DNA of 64,000 bases from Ianthella basta (Eukaryota; Porifera; Demospongiae; Verongiida; Ianthellidae), in assembly GCA_964019415.1 (NCBI GenBank), contig OZ025889.1:3233078-3297077 (forward strand). The letters are read 5' to 3'. Below, piece by piece: positions 37,465 to 47,601 of this stretch (the stretch's first letter is position 1; each line of letters starts with the position of its first letter). A program made the position numbers and the translations under genes. The notes under the pieces were generated by a model. The model had not been told where the DNA came from. It searched no databases and saw only the letters and a program-made list of their open reading frames with translations.

Positions 37465-38230
37465 ATGAGTGTGGATTCCAAGACAGACATCCTACAGCTA
37501 CAGTCCGTCGAGAAGGGGCCAACAGGCTACGCATGGGATGGAGAGACTGTGGCTATCCCAACCTCAGAGACTAACAGTAATTACTTGCACCACACCACTA
37601 CAACTACACCACAGCCAAAGGTGTGCCAGTTTTTCCTACAAGGCAAGTGCAAGTTTGGAATCAGATGCCACAATCTCCATCCACTTTCTGACTCTTGTCC
37701 ATCCAAACAGAAGTCTCCTTCAACTGTTAACTGGCTGCAGTGCAAAGAAGCCATGGCCAGCAATGAAGACAGCCACTAATGTCCTCCACAGAATACTCTG
37801 GGACAGTCATCTTCAGTCAGAAATGTTTGTAGTTGGATACCTAGATCGCTTTATTGGGGTTGTGGAATTGCCATTTGAATCATTTAATGGACTCGATAAC
37901 CCATCACTCTTGAGCCACAAGGTACTGGCTATCCCCAAGCACCGCATCCAGTACTTCAAGTACAAGGGTGTGATTGTGTGGGACAAGGCCAACCAGGTGG
38001 ACAATGTGTTTGGGTCCAGGGGCACTGGTAAGACCATCACAGATGTAATGAGGGAAATGGATGGAGAGGCTGTTGGGGAGGTGGGTGAAGAAGAGGAAGA
38101 CGGGGATGAGTTTGAACTTGGTCAAGATGATGGGGAGGCTATTGAGAGAGTGGAAGAAGGTGAGGCAGGTCAAGAGAGATGGCTTGCAAGTGAATTGGAG
38201 CATTATGCCTCTTCCAGTAACGTAGCCTGA
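37465..38230 (+). pseudogene. Truncated paralogue of the RNA-repair gene: CCCH zinc finger and MJ1316 domain, frame broken between them
   Basis: ORF 37465-37779 (104 aa) carries a CX7CX5CX3H zinc finger (KVCQFFLQGKCKFGIRCHNLH at about residues 52-72) and then stops. One frame over, from ATG 37763 to 38230 (155 aa), comes an MJ1316 domain (HRILWDSH, GYLDRFIGVVE, HKVLAIPKHRIQYFKYKG, VIVWDKANQVDNVFG) and an acidic tail ending in TGA. The MJ1316 part is nearly identical in DNA to 48250-48570, so the copy is young or was homogenised by gene conversion. An in-frame stop (37453-37455) lies just before the first ATG. Either a pseudogene, or two small products: an RNA-binding CCCH peptide and a free MJ1316 protein. 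I could not find an intron that repairs the frame. Confidence 0.75.
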
Positions 38231-39168
38231 AGCAACAATTTGGTGATACCCATGGTGATCAGTGAATTGTCCAGAAGTTCTGCGGCCACTTTGAACACTG
38301 CATGTAAAGTAATTCAGAATTAATTTTTCACTGGTTATGTGGTAACTAGTTAACTAGGAATGGGACATTTGTACATGGATTAGAGTTTAATTGCTGTACA
38401 TTTATTTAGATCTAGAGTTTTCAGCCACACTGCATGGGGAATTCTGATCATTGTATAAATAGCAATATATATTTATGTATGTATAGCCACCAAAAATGTA
38501 TGTGTTGATTTATGCCCATGTACACATAGAAATTGTCAGCTAGTGAATTGAAGGCCACAATCACTCTAGAGACATAATCTTGGCTCAATATGTCAATTTA
38601 ATACATGCATGAGGTATAGTATTATGGACTGCATGACTGTCTTCATTCTATTCCACAAGTTGAAGTATAATAGTGGTGCACATGCACATTATGATCATGA
38701 ATAGGTATACAATCCTATACAATAGCCCATATATATTCTAATGTCTGAGGCAGTAGTTGGCCGGTACATGCACAGCCACAGTGATGGTTGTCAAAAGGTA
38801 GTAGCTGACTAGGTACGTATGCAGCTAGTGGTACTACCACCTCATTTCATTCCCATGTACATTTACCTTCAGCTAGTGCATGTCCCAGCGACTATCACAA
38901 TGTCTGATTAGCTATGGCTATGTATCTTCTCCAAGGAATCTGTCTCCCAGTGGTCTCTAGCTGTAACATGCACGCCACATGCTACCAAAGACAGGAATTG
39001 AAATACTGTGCAGTTGTGTCTAAACCAATAAATGCACAAGTTTCTAGCTAGCTAGCTAGCTACCCCAAGAAATTGCAAAGTTAGTGGGTTGCAGAAAGTC
39101 TGGATTTGGGCTGGAGAGCAATGTAGCAACAAAAGGCAACTTGCACAAGGGTATGAAATGGTAAAGGT
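38231..39168. other. Intergenic, AT-rich, no gene seen
   Basis: Follows the truncated paralogue. It contains several TATATATTTATGTATGTAT-like stretches and an AGCTAGCTAGCT run at 39047-39062. Confidence 0.6.
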
Positions 39169-39340
39169 GTGTATGCCCTTTGCCCATCTGGCTTATAAGC
39201 TTTGTGCACTCGAAAGTATGCTCTGCAGTTTGTCTGCAGGGGTTGTGCGCTCTAGCGATGACGTCAGTCACCAAAATAGTAGGCAGGCATTGAGCAAGTA
39301 TTGTACATGTGCAGTCTATGGTGCAAGCACTTATTGCTAA
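39169..39340. repeat. Copy of the sequence upstream of the RNA-repair gene
   Basis: Matches 44812-44975 over about 170 bp with few differences (GTGTGTATGCCCTTTGC, CTCTGCAGTTTGTCTGC, GCGATGACGTCAGTCACC). It lies between the truncated paralogue and the full gene, so it looks like a rearranged piece of a duplicated locus. Confidence 0.75.
39259..39266. promoter_or_regulatory. CRE-like site TGACGTCA (upstream copy)
   Basis: Perfect ATF/CREB palindrome inside the duplicated segment. Confidence 0.4.
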
Positions 39341-40099
39341 GCTGAAAGGCGAGGCAAGTAATCATGATGCGTAGTTGTCCCCCGTCTGTATGTAGATATG
39401 TATGTATATATGTATATCGGTCCCAGTCAACCCAAGGCATCTAGATTGCACAATATTGCCCAGTGTTCTCCGCAGGCACTCATGCACGACAACAAAAAGC
39501 TTAACTTGGCCACCATCGGCTACGAAACAGCTCAACACTCCACTTCATTGCTGCATGCTGCATACAGATTGTTGTTAATGTCACCCATTGCTCCAGTGAG
39601 GGCTAGTTGTTAAGGTGCTGTTTTCTTAGCTTTTCTTGCAGGTGCTTCTTCAGGGCCTCTCTTGGCCCACCTGCTCAATACATGGGATGATTAAAAGTCG
39701 ATGAAGGTTTGATCTCATGCATGGGAGGTGGCTAAGGGAAGATCAACAGAGAAAACTATGGCTGAAGATTAACAAGAGGAATAAGATTGTTTAACAGAAC
39801 TCCTTTATTTCTTTAAACTTACTATCTCATCATGACATATGTAATCATTGCAACTATTCATTGCAACTATGATGCGGCAGCTATTACAGTCTTAATATCT
39901 GCATGCCTAGCTATACAGCTATTAATACAGCTATTTACGATCTAAAATATCTGCTTGCTCAGCTAACACAGTCTTAGATTCAATATAATATAATTATAAT
40001 TGTAGGGATGATTCAATTCAGCAGAATGTGGCCTAGTAACAGTTTCTACTGGCAACTGCTATCAATAGATACAGCTTTTGCTTAAAGCTTCTGCTATAT
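39341..40099. other. Intergenic, no gene seen
   Basis: AT-rich, no ORF with recognisable features. Confidence 0.6.
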
Positions 40100-40525
40100 A
40101 TGGATTTACCTTCCCTAAATTGGCATAACTGTGATAACACGTGCAATGGTGTCCCCAGTTTACAAAGGAAAGAAATACCCAAGAGTTTTTCAGAGGATGA
40201 TAAAGTTTATCTCAAACTTAAGAGAAAAGAATTGGAAGATAAAGTTTGCCTTTCTCCTGGGAAAATAAAAGAAATTGCCCGTCATTTGCAAAAGAGCGAA
40301 AAGCAAGTGAAGTTTTGGTTTTATAATGATTGAGCAAGAAAGGATACAGGAGTGAGGTTAACATTCACAAGAGAACAAAAAAGTATATGGAAGGGTGCTT
40401 TGCAGTGAATCCTTACCCCTGCGAAAAGGTCAAGGCAGATATGGCAAGACATCTTGTGCTTCCTTACTCAAACGTTGGTTGCTGCATGGCTTAATAATCA
40501 TCGCAGCAAGCAATTTAAGAAAACT
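40100..40525 (+). pseudogene. Double-homeodomain gene fragment, broken
   Basis: Frame 40100-40333 gives a first homeodomain-like unit: SFSEDDKVYLKLKRKELEDK, then SPGKIKEIARHLQKSEKQVK and FWFYND, followed by TGA where R-x-A-R-K continues in frame. It has three more residues between helix 1 and the WF than a standard 60-residue homeodomain. Directly after comes a second unit in shifted frames: LTFTREQK, then YMEGCFAVNPYPCEKVKADM, then AWLNNHRSKQFKK, with standard spacing to the helix-3 Trp. Two homeodomains with a linker of only about 10 residues is unusual. At least one stop and two frame shifts make it non-coding now, unless small introns were missed. Confidence 0.6.
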
Positions 40526-40591
40526 CTTCATCCTTTACTTTTTTTAAAAAATAATATAATATAATTTTATGCATAAATTGACAGTTAAAAT

Positions 40592-42337
40592 AGTATGGGT
40601 GTGTACAGGTACAGGTAAGAGCCGTCCCTACTGTTTTTGGGGATAACATTGTTGAATCTGCTGAAGGGGTGCAGCAGGGAGATCTGCTGGGCCCCCTCCT
40701 TTTTAGTCTCACTGTTCACCCCATTCTGAAGACGTTGAAGTCTGAGCTCAGGATTTTCTATCTTGATGACGGCACTATGGGGGGGAAACTTGAAGATGTC
40801 ACAGGTGACCTCAAGACGATGGAGCAAATGGGTGGGGCGTTAGGCCTTGTTCTCAACCACTCCAAGTCTGAGGTGATCTGTGCGGATGAACACACTCGAC
40901 AATCTATCTTGGCTGTATCACCCCACCTTCAATGCACAGACCAAGCAGATGCTTGCCTTCGTGGGTCACCCATTGGGGGGCCCGCAGAGCATCACCAAAG
41001 TGCTGTCCTCCTAGAAACAGTCATTGGAGCTAATGGGAGAGCGGCTGAAGCTCCTCCATTCCCATGATGCCCTATGCCTTTTGAAGAATGCGTTAGCTCT
41101 CCCCAAGATTTTGTATGTCCTTCGCTCTGCCCCATGCTTCTCTTGTTCCATCTTGGCCAAGCTGGACAGGCTTCAGAGATCTTTTTTGGAGGCTATCTGC
41201 AATGTTACCTTGAGCGATGTGGCCTGGTCTCAAGCCTCCCTGCCTACCCAGGCAGGGGGTCTCAGCATTAGGAAGTTTACCATGCTGGCTACCTCTGCAT
41301 TTCTCGCATCAGCTGCTAGTTCTGCTTCCTTGACGGGGAGGATTTTGCCACCAACATTTGCAGATACAGTTTGCCCCTTCAGAGCAGAAGCTCTTTCCTT
41401 GTGGTCTCAGGACCACACAGAAGAGCCCGTCTGGTTGCAATGCCACGAAGCAACGGGCTTGGGATGCCCCACTCATCGAGTCAGCCGTGACCTCTCTCCT
41501 CTCCTTGGCAGATGATGCTTCCAAGGGCCGCCTGCTGGCGTCAATGAGAAAGGAGTCTGGTGCTTGGCTTTCTGCGCCTCCTGTATCATCCCTCGGCCTC
41601 CAGATGGACGATGACACTGTGAGGATTGTTGTTGGTTTGCGACCAGGATCCCCGTTATGTACACCACACCAGTGTACCCTATGTGGGGGCCAGATGGATG
41701 CATCTGGTACCCATGGGTTGCATTGCAGAAGAAGTGCGGGCCGACACCTCAGACATATTGCCCTCAGCCATCTGGTGAAAACATCCCTCGCATCCATCGA
41801 CATACCAACCATCCTGGAACCCCCAGGCCTTTTTTGGTCTGATGGGAAGCACGTGGATGGTGTGACAATAGTCCCCTGGAAATCTGGCTGTGCCTTGGCT
41901 TGGAATGTCACGTGTAGCGACATCTTTGCCCCTACCTATCTATCCCTGGCCTCCTCGGGTGCCGGTAGGGTAGCAAACCTAGCCGAGACTAGGAAGAAAC
42001 ATCTGTATCAAGAAATAGAGCCTACTCACCATTTCATCCCTATTGCCATTGAGACATCCGGCGTTTTTGGCGATGAAGCTTTAGCTTTTTTCAAGGAATT
42101 AGGGTACCGCCTTAGATCTAAGACTCAAGACTCACAATCCTTTCACCAGATTTGTCAACGTATTAGTGTATGCATGCAAAGATTTAATTCCGTTTCTATT
42201 CTGGGCTCTAGTGCCACATAGGTTTTTCTATAGTATGTAATTGTATAGTGACTCTTTTCTGTGTACATGTCCTGTTGAATAGTTAGGCTATAGTATTTTT
42301 GCTGTAGGTACTTCACTTACCTGTACACACCCATACT
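40592..42337 (+). mobile_element. RT fragment enclosed by 19-bp perfect inverted repeats
   Basis: AGTATGGGTGTGTACAGGT at 40592-40610 recurs as its exact complement at 42319-42337. Between them lies a 5'-truncated reverse transcriptase pseudogene. No target duplication was identified outside the repeats. Whether the inverted repeats are ends of a mobile unit or coincide with a captured fragment is open. Confidence 0.5.
40660..42221 (+). pseudogene. Non-LTR reverse transcriptase, C-terminal two thirds, with possible restriction-like endonuclease domain
   Basis: Three overlapping frames (40669-41067, 41024-41515, 41358-42221) together read as one protein. GVQQGDLLGPLLFSLTVHP and RIFYLDDGTMGG (the Y-x-D-D catalytic box) come first, then a thumb/connection region (LVLNHSKSEVICADEH; RLKLLHSHDALCLL). 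The C-terminal domain has a CX2C..H-type finger (CTLCGGQ..GTHGLHCRRS) followed by SDGKHVDGVTIVPW..WNVTCSD. The finger followed by a D-G / W-x-V-T pattern recalls the endonuclease end of restriction-like-endonuclease LINEs; that part is inference. Two frame shifts (near 41000 and 41440) inactivate it. Confidence 0.8.
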
Positions 42338-42790
42338 GTTATAACTATACATATAATTATACATACGTATATACAAACATGAAGCCATACGAAAACCTAA
42401 AAGTGAAAAGCCCCAAAAAATCTGAGGGAGAACCATCAACACAGATTGCTTCTAAGACTGCTTCCCTTACGCGCAAATCTAGCATTGAGTCTTCTTAGAA
42501 TTTCCTCTAGGTAGACAGGTCAATGAAGGAAGTAGAAGAATTTCCTACAATATCGATTTGGAAGGTTCCACTGAAGCATCTCATTTCTACACAAAGCAAG
42601 ATAAAACAGGAGACTTTCAAGGGCCACAATGGGTATTTGATACTGCTAAAGTCAAATAAGAGGAAGAACAGCAGTTACAAAAACATCGGTGTACACTATA
42701 AATCCTGTACTTAATTTAATGCTAACTTAGTGTATGCTAACTTCCTGTAAAGTTAAATAATGCTAACTTCCTGTGGAATAATTAGTATCC
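42222..42790. other. AT-rich, no gene seen
   Basis: Short random ORFs only. Confidence 0.5.
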
Positions 42791-42866
42791 GATCCGAACA
42801 TGGTTTGCTCCGAACATGGTGCAGCACATATGTGCCGCCCCATGTTCGGCGCAAACCATCTTCGGC
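42790..42866. repeat. Imperfect 37-bp-arm palindrome
   Basis: CCGAACATGGTTTGCTCCGA.. to ..CGCAAACCATCTTCGG fold back around CACATATGTG with about four mismatches in 37 base pairs. Each arm also contains the CCGAACATGG block twice. It would form a stable cruciform or RNA hairpin. Confidence 0.7.
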
Positions 42867-43059
42867 TGCTCTTACGCAATATCGGAAGCCGAAGACGGTT
42901 CAAAAGCTAGCTATCCACTGTGCAGCCGAAATCAGTTTAATTAACAGCAATTAATGATGGCTGCCGAAGAAGTTAAGGGGGTTCAGGCTCTTCGGCTTCT
43001 TTTGAACCTGACCTTTTGGAAGAAATCAGTGAAGGCTGGAGTGAATTGTTAGCATTTGA

Positions 43060-43385
43060 TAAGGAATTCGTAAAGCTTAACAGACCCGTAGGCTGTGGGG
43101 GGGGGGGGGGGGTTCGGGCCTGTTCGGGAGGCTACGGGCCTGCTTAAGAAAGACAAGGTGCAGGAGCAATGCAACCATTACAAGAAGCTGTTCGCAGGCA
43201 GTCAAAAAATATCCGCCATCACGCTCTTCAAACGCCTCCACTTGCTGTCGGAGGGCCCTCTTGGCATCCTTGGAGAATCCAGAGGGATACGCGGGCTTTC
43301 CAGCCTTAGCGCTACGGATGTATTGCACTGGCCCACAAGAACTTCTGCACTATCCTCTGTTAACACGGTCGACGTAGCCATCTGA
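43060..43385 (-). pseudogene. N-terminal fragment of an integrase-type protein
   Basis: Minus strand from ATG 43383: short acidic start, then after a one-base frame change IRSAKAGKPAYPSGFSKDAK and RALRQQVEAFEERDGGYF. This matches the leader that precedes the H2C2 zinc region in Ginger/KRBA2-type and gypsy-like integrase proteins. It is on the opposite strand from the integrase core at 43813, so the two are separate insertions or were inverted. A G16 run lies at 43097-43112. Confidence 0.45.
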
Positions 43386-43493
43386 GATCTGATGCTACAG
43401 ACTGCATAGTTGCTTATTTATACCAGCACGACAGTGCTATAGCACTTTCTGATTGGACGAACATGATCCTTACATCTTTATCGTATCCCTCAC

Positions 43494-43513
43494 TTTAGGG
43501 TTAGGGTTAGGGT
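43494..43513. repeat. Interstitial TTAGGG repeats
   Basis: Three TTAGGG units, animal-type telomere sequence, at an internal site. The stretch 43386-43812 is otherwise non-coding and has a GGGATA-rich block at 43655-43755. Confidence 0.8.
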
Positions 43514-43812
43514 GTATTTAGCCAGCAATCTTCGGTCGGCTACGCTATGTACACTCAGTCGGGGCACTTCTTACCTTCGTATACCACTTTCACAGGAGTG
43601 GAAACGCCTGGTTCTTCTCTATTGGTGCTCAACAGTCAATGCGTTATAAGGGGATAGTCTATCCCAAGGTGGGCTACTATATCCTAGGAAATTTCAACCC
43701 ACCGGATAGTTTAAACTACCCGGGGGGGATACTTTATACGGGGGATACTATAAACTGTGACACCGGAAAAGCCTTGAGGAGAAAGGGAAAAGCGTAACAA
43801 CGGAAAGATCAA

Positions 43813-44813
43813 ATGGCTGGATCTATTAAGGAAGAAAGATCCTCATTTCACCTTGCAAGGCATTATAAAAAGAGGAAGAACGGCATTGTAAAAAGACGTA
43901 ATTTGCAGGGCAGATTTCTGCAAGTAGTCCCTGTCGAGTATTTCCACAATGTTCTAAGCAGATTCCACAGAAGCGGACTGGGTGGTAGCCACAGCGGTTA
44001 CCAGAAGATATACGATCAGGTGAAAAAGCAATATTCTGGTATACCTAGAATTGCTGTGCAAGCATTCACAAATGTATGTCATGTTTGCCAAATTCAACGC
44101 AAGGCACAGATATCTAAAGCCCCGTTAAACCCTATTGTGACCAAGAATTTCTTGCACAGAGTTCAAATTGACTTAGTGAACATGACTACCAGTATTTTGC
44201 ACATGTTGTGGATCATGCTATGAAACTGCATGTTCTTTTCCCTTTGAAAAGTAAGGAAGCCAAAGAAGTCGCAGATCAGTTTGCTATCAGTTTTCTGGCT
44301 TATTTTGGACCTCCTGTCATTCTTCAATCGGATAATGGAGGGAAATTTGTTAATAGGCCGTGGCTATTGGTCCGGTACCCAGCTCAGCAAAATTATATAA
44401 AATCAACCCCTAACCCTAACCCTAACCCTAACCCTAATACTAAATAATTTATACAGGGTATAATATCGCAACCTACGGTGTTGTTTTATACCATTTTACT
44501 GAGTTGGCTGCCGGAGCAATAGCCACTTCGTTGTTAATAACATTTTGACTGACATGGCGAAGGATTGGTGCAGAGTGGTTACGACTATAGCTAAAGGTAT
44601 GGAGACAGAATTTGTGCATGGAAGACCTCGCCATCCACAATCCCAGGGTTGCGTGGAGCAAGGCAATAGGGTTGTAAAGCAGCATTTGGCTGCTTTCACA
44701 AAAGGGACGTTTAATGAATGGTAATCTTTTCTGCTCAAGGAGATGCTTGCTATGAATTCTTCAATATCAGCTGCTACGGGATATAGTCCTTACCGCTTAG
44801 TGTTTGGGCAGGA
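43813..44813 (+). pseudogene. Integrase (H2C2 zinc region and DDE core), decayed and MITE-interrupted
   Basis: 43813-44223: zinc region (EYFHNVLSRFHRSGLGGSHS..ending CHVCQ), then RVQIDLVNM with the first catalytic Asp; a frame change follows. 44208 onward: HVLFPLKSKEAKEVADQF, LQSDNGGKFVN (second Asp). A 176-bp MITE (44355-44530) then splits the core. After it come GRPRHPQSQGCVEQGNRVVK (catalytic Glu), NEW and a stop, and SSISAATGYSPYRLVFGQEV. This is the integrase type found in Ginger transposons and gypsy-like elements. The coding homology stops at about 44811, where the duplicated promoter-like segment begins. Confidence 0.82.
44355..44530. mobile_element. 176-bp hAT-like MITE containing telomeric repeats
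   Basis: Flanked by the perfect 8-bp repeat TTGTTAAT (44347-44354, 44531-44538). About 43 bp at each end are inverted copies (GTGGCTATTGGTCCGG.. against ..CCGGAGCAATAGCCAC). The centre holds CCCTAA units at 44406-44437. Removing the element rejoins the integrase frame around FVN, which supports insertion. Confidence 0.82.
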
Positions 44814-45208
44814 GGTGTGTATGCCCTTTGCACATCCGGCTTTGTGCACTCGAAACTATGCTCTGCAGTTTGTCTGCGGGGGTTGCGCGCTCTAGCGATG
44901 ACGTCAGTCACCAAAATAGTAGGCAGGCATTGAGCAAGTATTGTGCAATCAATGGTGCAAGTACTTATATACGATGACTTGCAGTACCGCACACGAGAAG
45001 CCCTCAACCAGTTCCCAGTGAGAGGGCCCTGAAAGGAGAGTCCGAAACACCACCAAGGAGCACCGTTTAGACGTTAGTTGTGCTGTCTACCTGCTAGAGT
45101 AGTCGTGTTCGCTCTGCCCTGCCGCGTGCCGCTCGACTGTCGATGTGTTGTCGAATCGTGTTGTCCTCTTTCCTTCCATGCTCTTTAGATTGCTGCAGTG
45201 TCAGTCAG
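44812..45208 (+). promoter_or_regulatory. Promoter and 5' leader of the RNA-repair gene
   Basis: The segment directly upstream of exon 1. It holds a perfect CRE TGACGTCA at 44899-44906 and a TATA-like TTATATAC at about 44964. The part 44812-44975 is duplicated at 39169-39340. The transcription start is not visible; the position relative to the ATG (about 200-300 bp) is the only further support. Confidence 0.45.
44899..44906. promoter_or_regulatory. CRE-like site TGACGTCA
   Basis: Perfect palindromic ATF/CREB site about 300 bp before the start codon of the RNA-repair gene. Confidence 0.45.
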
Positions 45209-45347
45209 ATGGAGGTTGAAGAAGAAGTAGAAACTCTACGGGCAATTGTCGGCGAGGAGAATGTTTCCTATGACAGCTTGTGTCGGACCGTCTCAGTGCG
45301 ATACACAGACCTGCTGGACGGACTACAGGTCGTCTACATTCTACCGG
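45209..45347 (+). CDS. RNA-repair multidomain protein, exon 1 (N-terminal half of RWD domain)
   Basis: ATG at 45209 encodes 46 codons and one base up to the donor GTGAGC (phase 1). The peptide starts MEVEEEVETLRAIVGEE and ends LQVVYILP. This is the first helix and beta strands of an RWD domain (E-x2-x-L-x-A-I pattern). The matching acceptor at 47601 adds A-D-YPDVAP, and Y-P-x3-P is the hallmark turn of RWD domains, so the join is strongly supported by homology and phase. RWD domains are protein-protein interaction modules (GCN2, RWDD and RING proteins), and here the domain probably tethers the enzyme to a partner. Confidence 0.85.
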
Positions 45348-47601
45348 GTGAGCATGGGGAATGTTAACTGGTGCCAAGTATCAGGCTATTTCTGCCTTTT
45401 ACTTCATTGTACATGCGCCATTTTATGGCAGATCTTGCTGCGGAAGTTGTATGTGGGTGTTGGTAGAAGGCCTGGCTGTATGCATGTGACAAAGAAGCTC
45501 ATTAAAGCTGCTGCTGTAATGAAGACATAAATTGTACTAGTTTGGTATCTTGTGATCTAATTATACATCATAATTTGATATTTCCAGCATTATGATGATT
45601 AGATTATACATTGAAACCTATCTAAGACAGCCACCTATGTGCCAGTTATAATTGGCCTTTATAGAGAGGTGGCTGCATTACGGAGGTAGACTGCAACATT
45701 TTTGTGTTGTTTGTGCCAGTTGCATGGGGTCAGCGAGGCTGGCTGTTCTAGAGAGGTGGCTGCCTTATACAGTGACCATCTTAGACAGGTTCCACTGTAT
45801 TTGCAGGGTGTATAGGAATACAATAATTTCACCTATTAGTGAATGATCACCTCGTATGGTTTTCAGCACAATCACTGGACTGCTCCTTCCACAGGAGTAT
45901 AATTACTGGCAAGGGAAGACAATGAAATTTAGTGTATATGACAGATATAACTTTTCATTATGCATCCATGGTGATGGCACCGAGGGCACAGTTGGACGAC
46001 TGCCAGAGAATTTGCTTTCTTTCCTTCCTCTGGCAGTTCCCAATCCACACTGTGACATAACATGAGTTCTCTCCAGAAGGCAACACCTTTTTCAGTTGCC
46101 TTGACCTCATGAAACTAGTTCCAAGAATAGAAGACACAGCAGTGCTGTAAGCAGAAGAAGCCAAACTATTGAACCAAACTCAATTATTCAAATACCTTGA
46201 AAAGCTGTAGGCTTGTTAACGAATTTCAATTTCAAGTACTGCATTATGTTTACTGAACATTCTCAATTTCACCTTGGATAAATCAGCCTATTGGATAGTA
46301 TCAATGGCAACATTGAAGACAGTTTGTTTGTTCTTTCAATAAATCGATTCAACAGTGAAGGAATTGGCACTTTGAAAATTACTGCTTGAATTGCAACAAG
46401 CCAGTTTTGACATGACCACGAGGGTGCTTAGCTTATTTATAGTCCTCGTGGCCATGCTAAGCATATTACTTAAATTATCACATGAATAATGTGATGCCAT
46501 ATTCATGTCTGCTTAGTTTACATTACGGGTGTGCAATTATCAAATTAGCGGTATCATGATTATTGCCAATTATTCCTTATAAGGTATCGCGATTAATCGA
46601 TTAATTGGCTATTGCGATAGACATACGTAGCAATGTCCCTTGCACATCATGATGAATCCCACAGAATGAATGCTATGAGTTTATGTTGATGCAAATTAAT
46701 TGCAACTTCTCAATGAAGAAGCATACCATGGAAGCATTCACTGATAAAAGACAGGTGCTATTAAAAAGAACGCCAGACTATTGCATGCGAGCACTAATAG
46801 CAATGCCTATTTCACACCTCACTACAGCGCATATGACTTATATGAACAGATGTGCGCTAGGCAGAAGTGAAAACCTAGTTCGCTAAGTGTATGATACGAA
46901 TAACAGGCTCTGCTACCAACTTACGTGGCTGCGATCTGTGGATGATTTCATTCTCCAGACGGAATCTGAAGAAGTATCATGCATTGCTGCTACAGTTCTT
47001 TAGGATAGGTAAATATGCTCTTCAAACCAGGCCCATTTGTGCTCGTCCATTTGGAAGCAAAGAACAGCCTTTCACAACGGTTTTGCACTTCCAATAAACA
47101 TGCATTACGTCACAACTACACTTGTGGAATTGATCAATTAGGGATTTCTTAATCAACCGATCGATCACTTTATAGGTTTACCTTGATAAACAGAAATTGA
47201 AACAATGTGGTAAAGAGATGCCCATATTCATCTAACCCTATTCTTGCTATAGTATTGTGACTCCATATTCTGCTCATTCCTAAGCACTCACGTCTATCAC
47301 TAAAACCAGTGATGATGTAATTGGTGTATGCGTTGGGCTCTTGTTACGTAGGTAGCCAAGAACTTGCTACATGTGTAGTGAAGGTGACAAACACTTTTAC
47401 AAGTGGCTGTGTGCATGCCTCACCTACAGACTCTACATGTGAATGTACTGAACGGTGGCCGGCCATATTTGACCTGTAATCCCACATTCACACAGTACAT
47501 TGAGGAGTCCTGTGTCCAATGATGCATGTATAAAAGTTTACATAGCACAAAGGCAGAAGAAGGTGCTTGTATCTGACAACCTCCTTCCTCCCTCTCCACA
47601 G
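45348..47601 (+). other. Intron 1 of the RNA-repair gene
   Basis: 2254 bp, donor GTGAGC, acceptor CTCTCCACAG after a pyrimidine tract. It contains a MITE at 45607-45799 and otherwise AT-rich non-coding sequence. Confidence 0.8.
45607..45799. mobile_element. MITE of the CAGTGGAACCTGTCTAAGA family, copy 1
   Basis: Inverted ends TTGAAACCTATCTAAGACAG and TCTTAGACAGGTTCCACTGTA. Inner GAGAGGTGGCTGC blocks recur in inverse at 57548-57716. TA-flanked, probably Tc1/mariner-derived. Confidence 0.65.

Noticed and set aside
37697-37740. Tiny introns to repair the frame of the truncated CCCH/MJ1316 paralogue
   Set aside because: Candidate GT..AG spans here (14, 15 and 44 bp) are too short or do not give the needed frame change.
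43494-44437. TTAGGG/CCCTAA units as a chromosome end
   Set aside because: Short, interstitial, in opposite orientations, and one set lies inside a MITE; genes continue on both sides.
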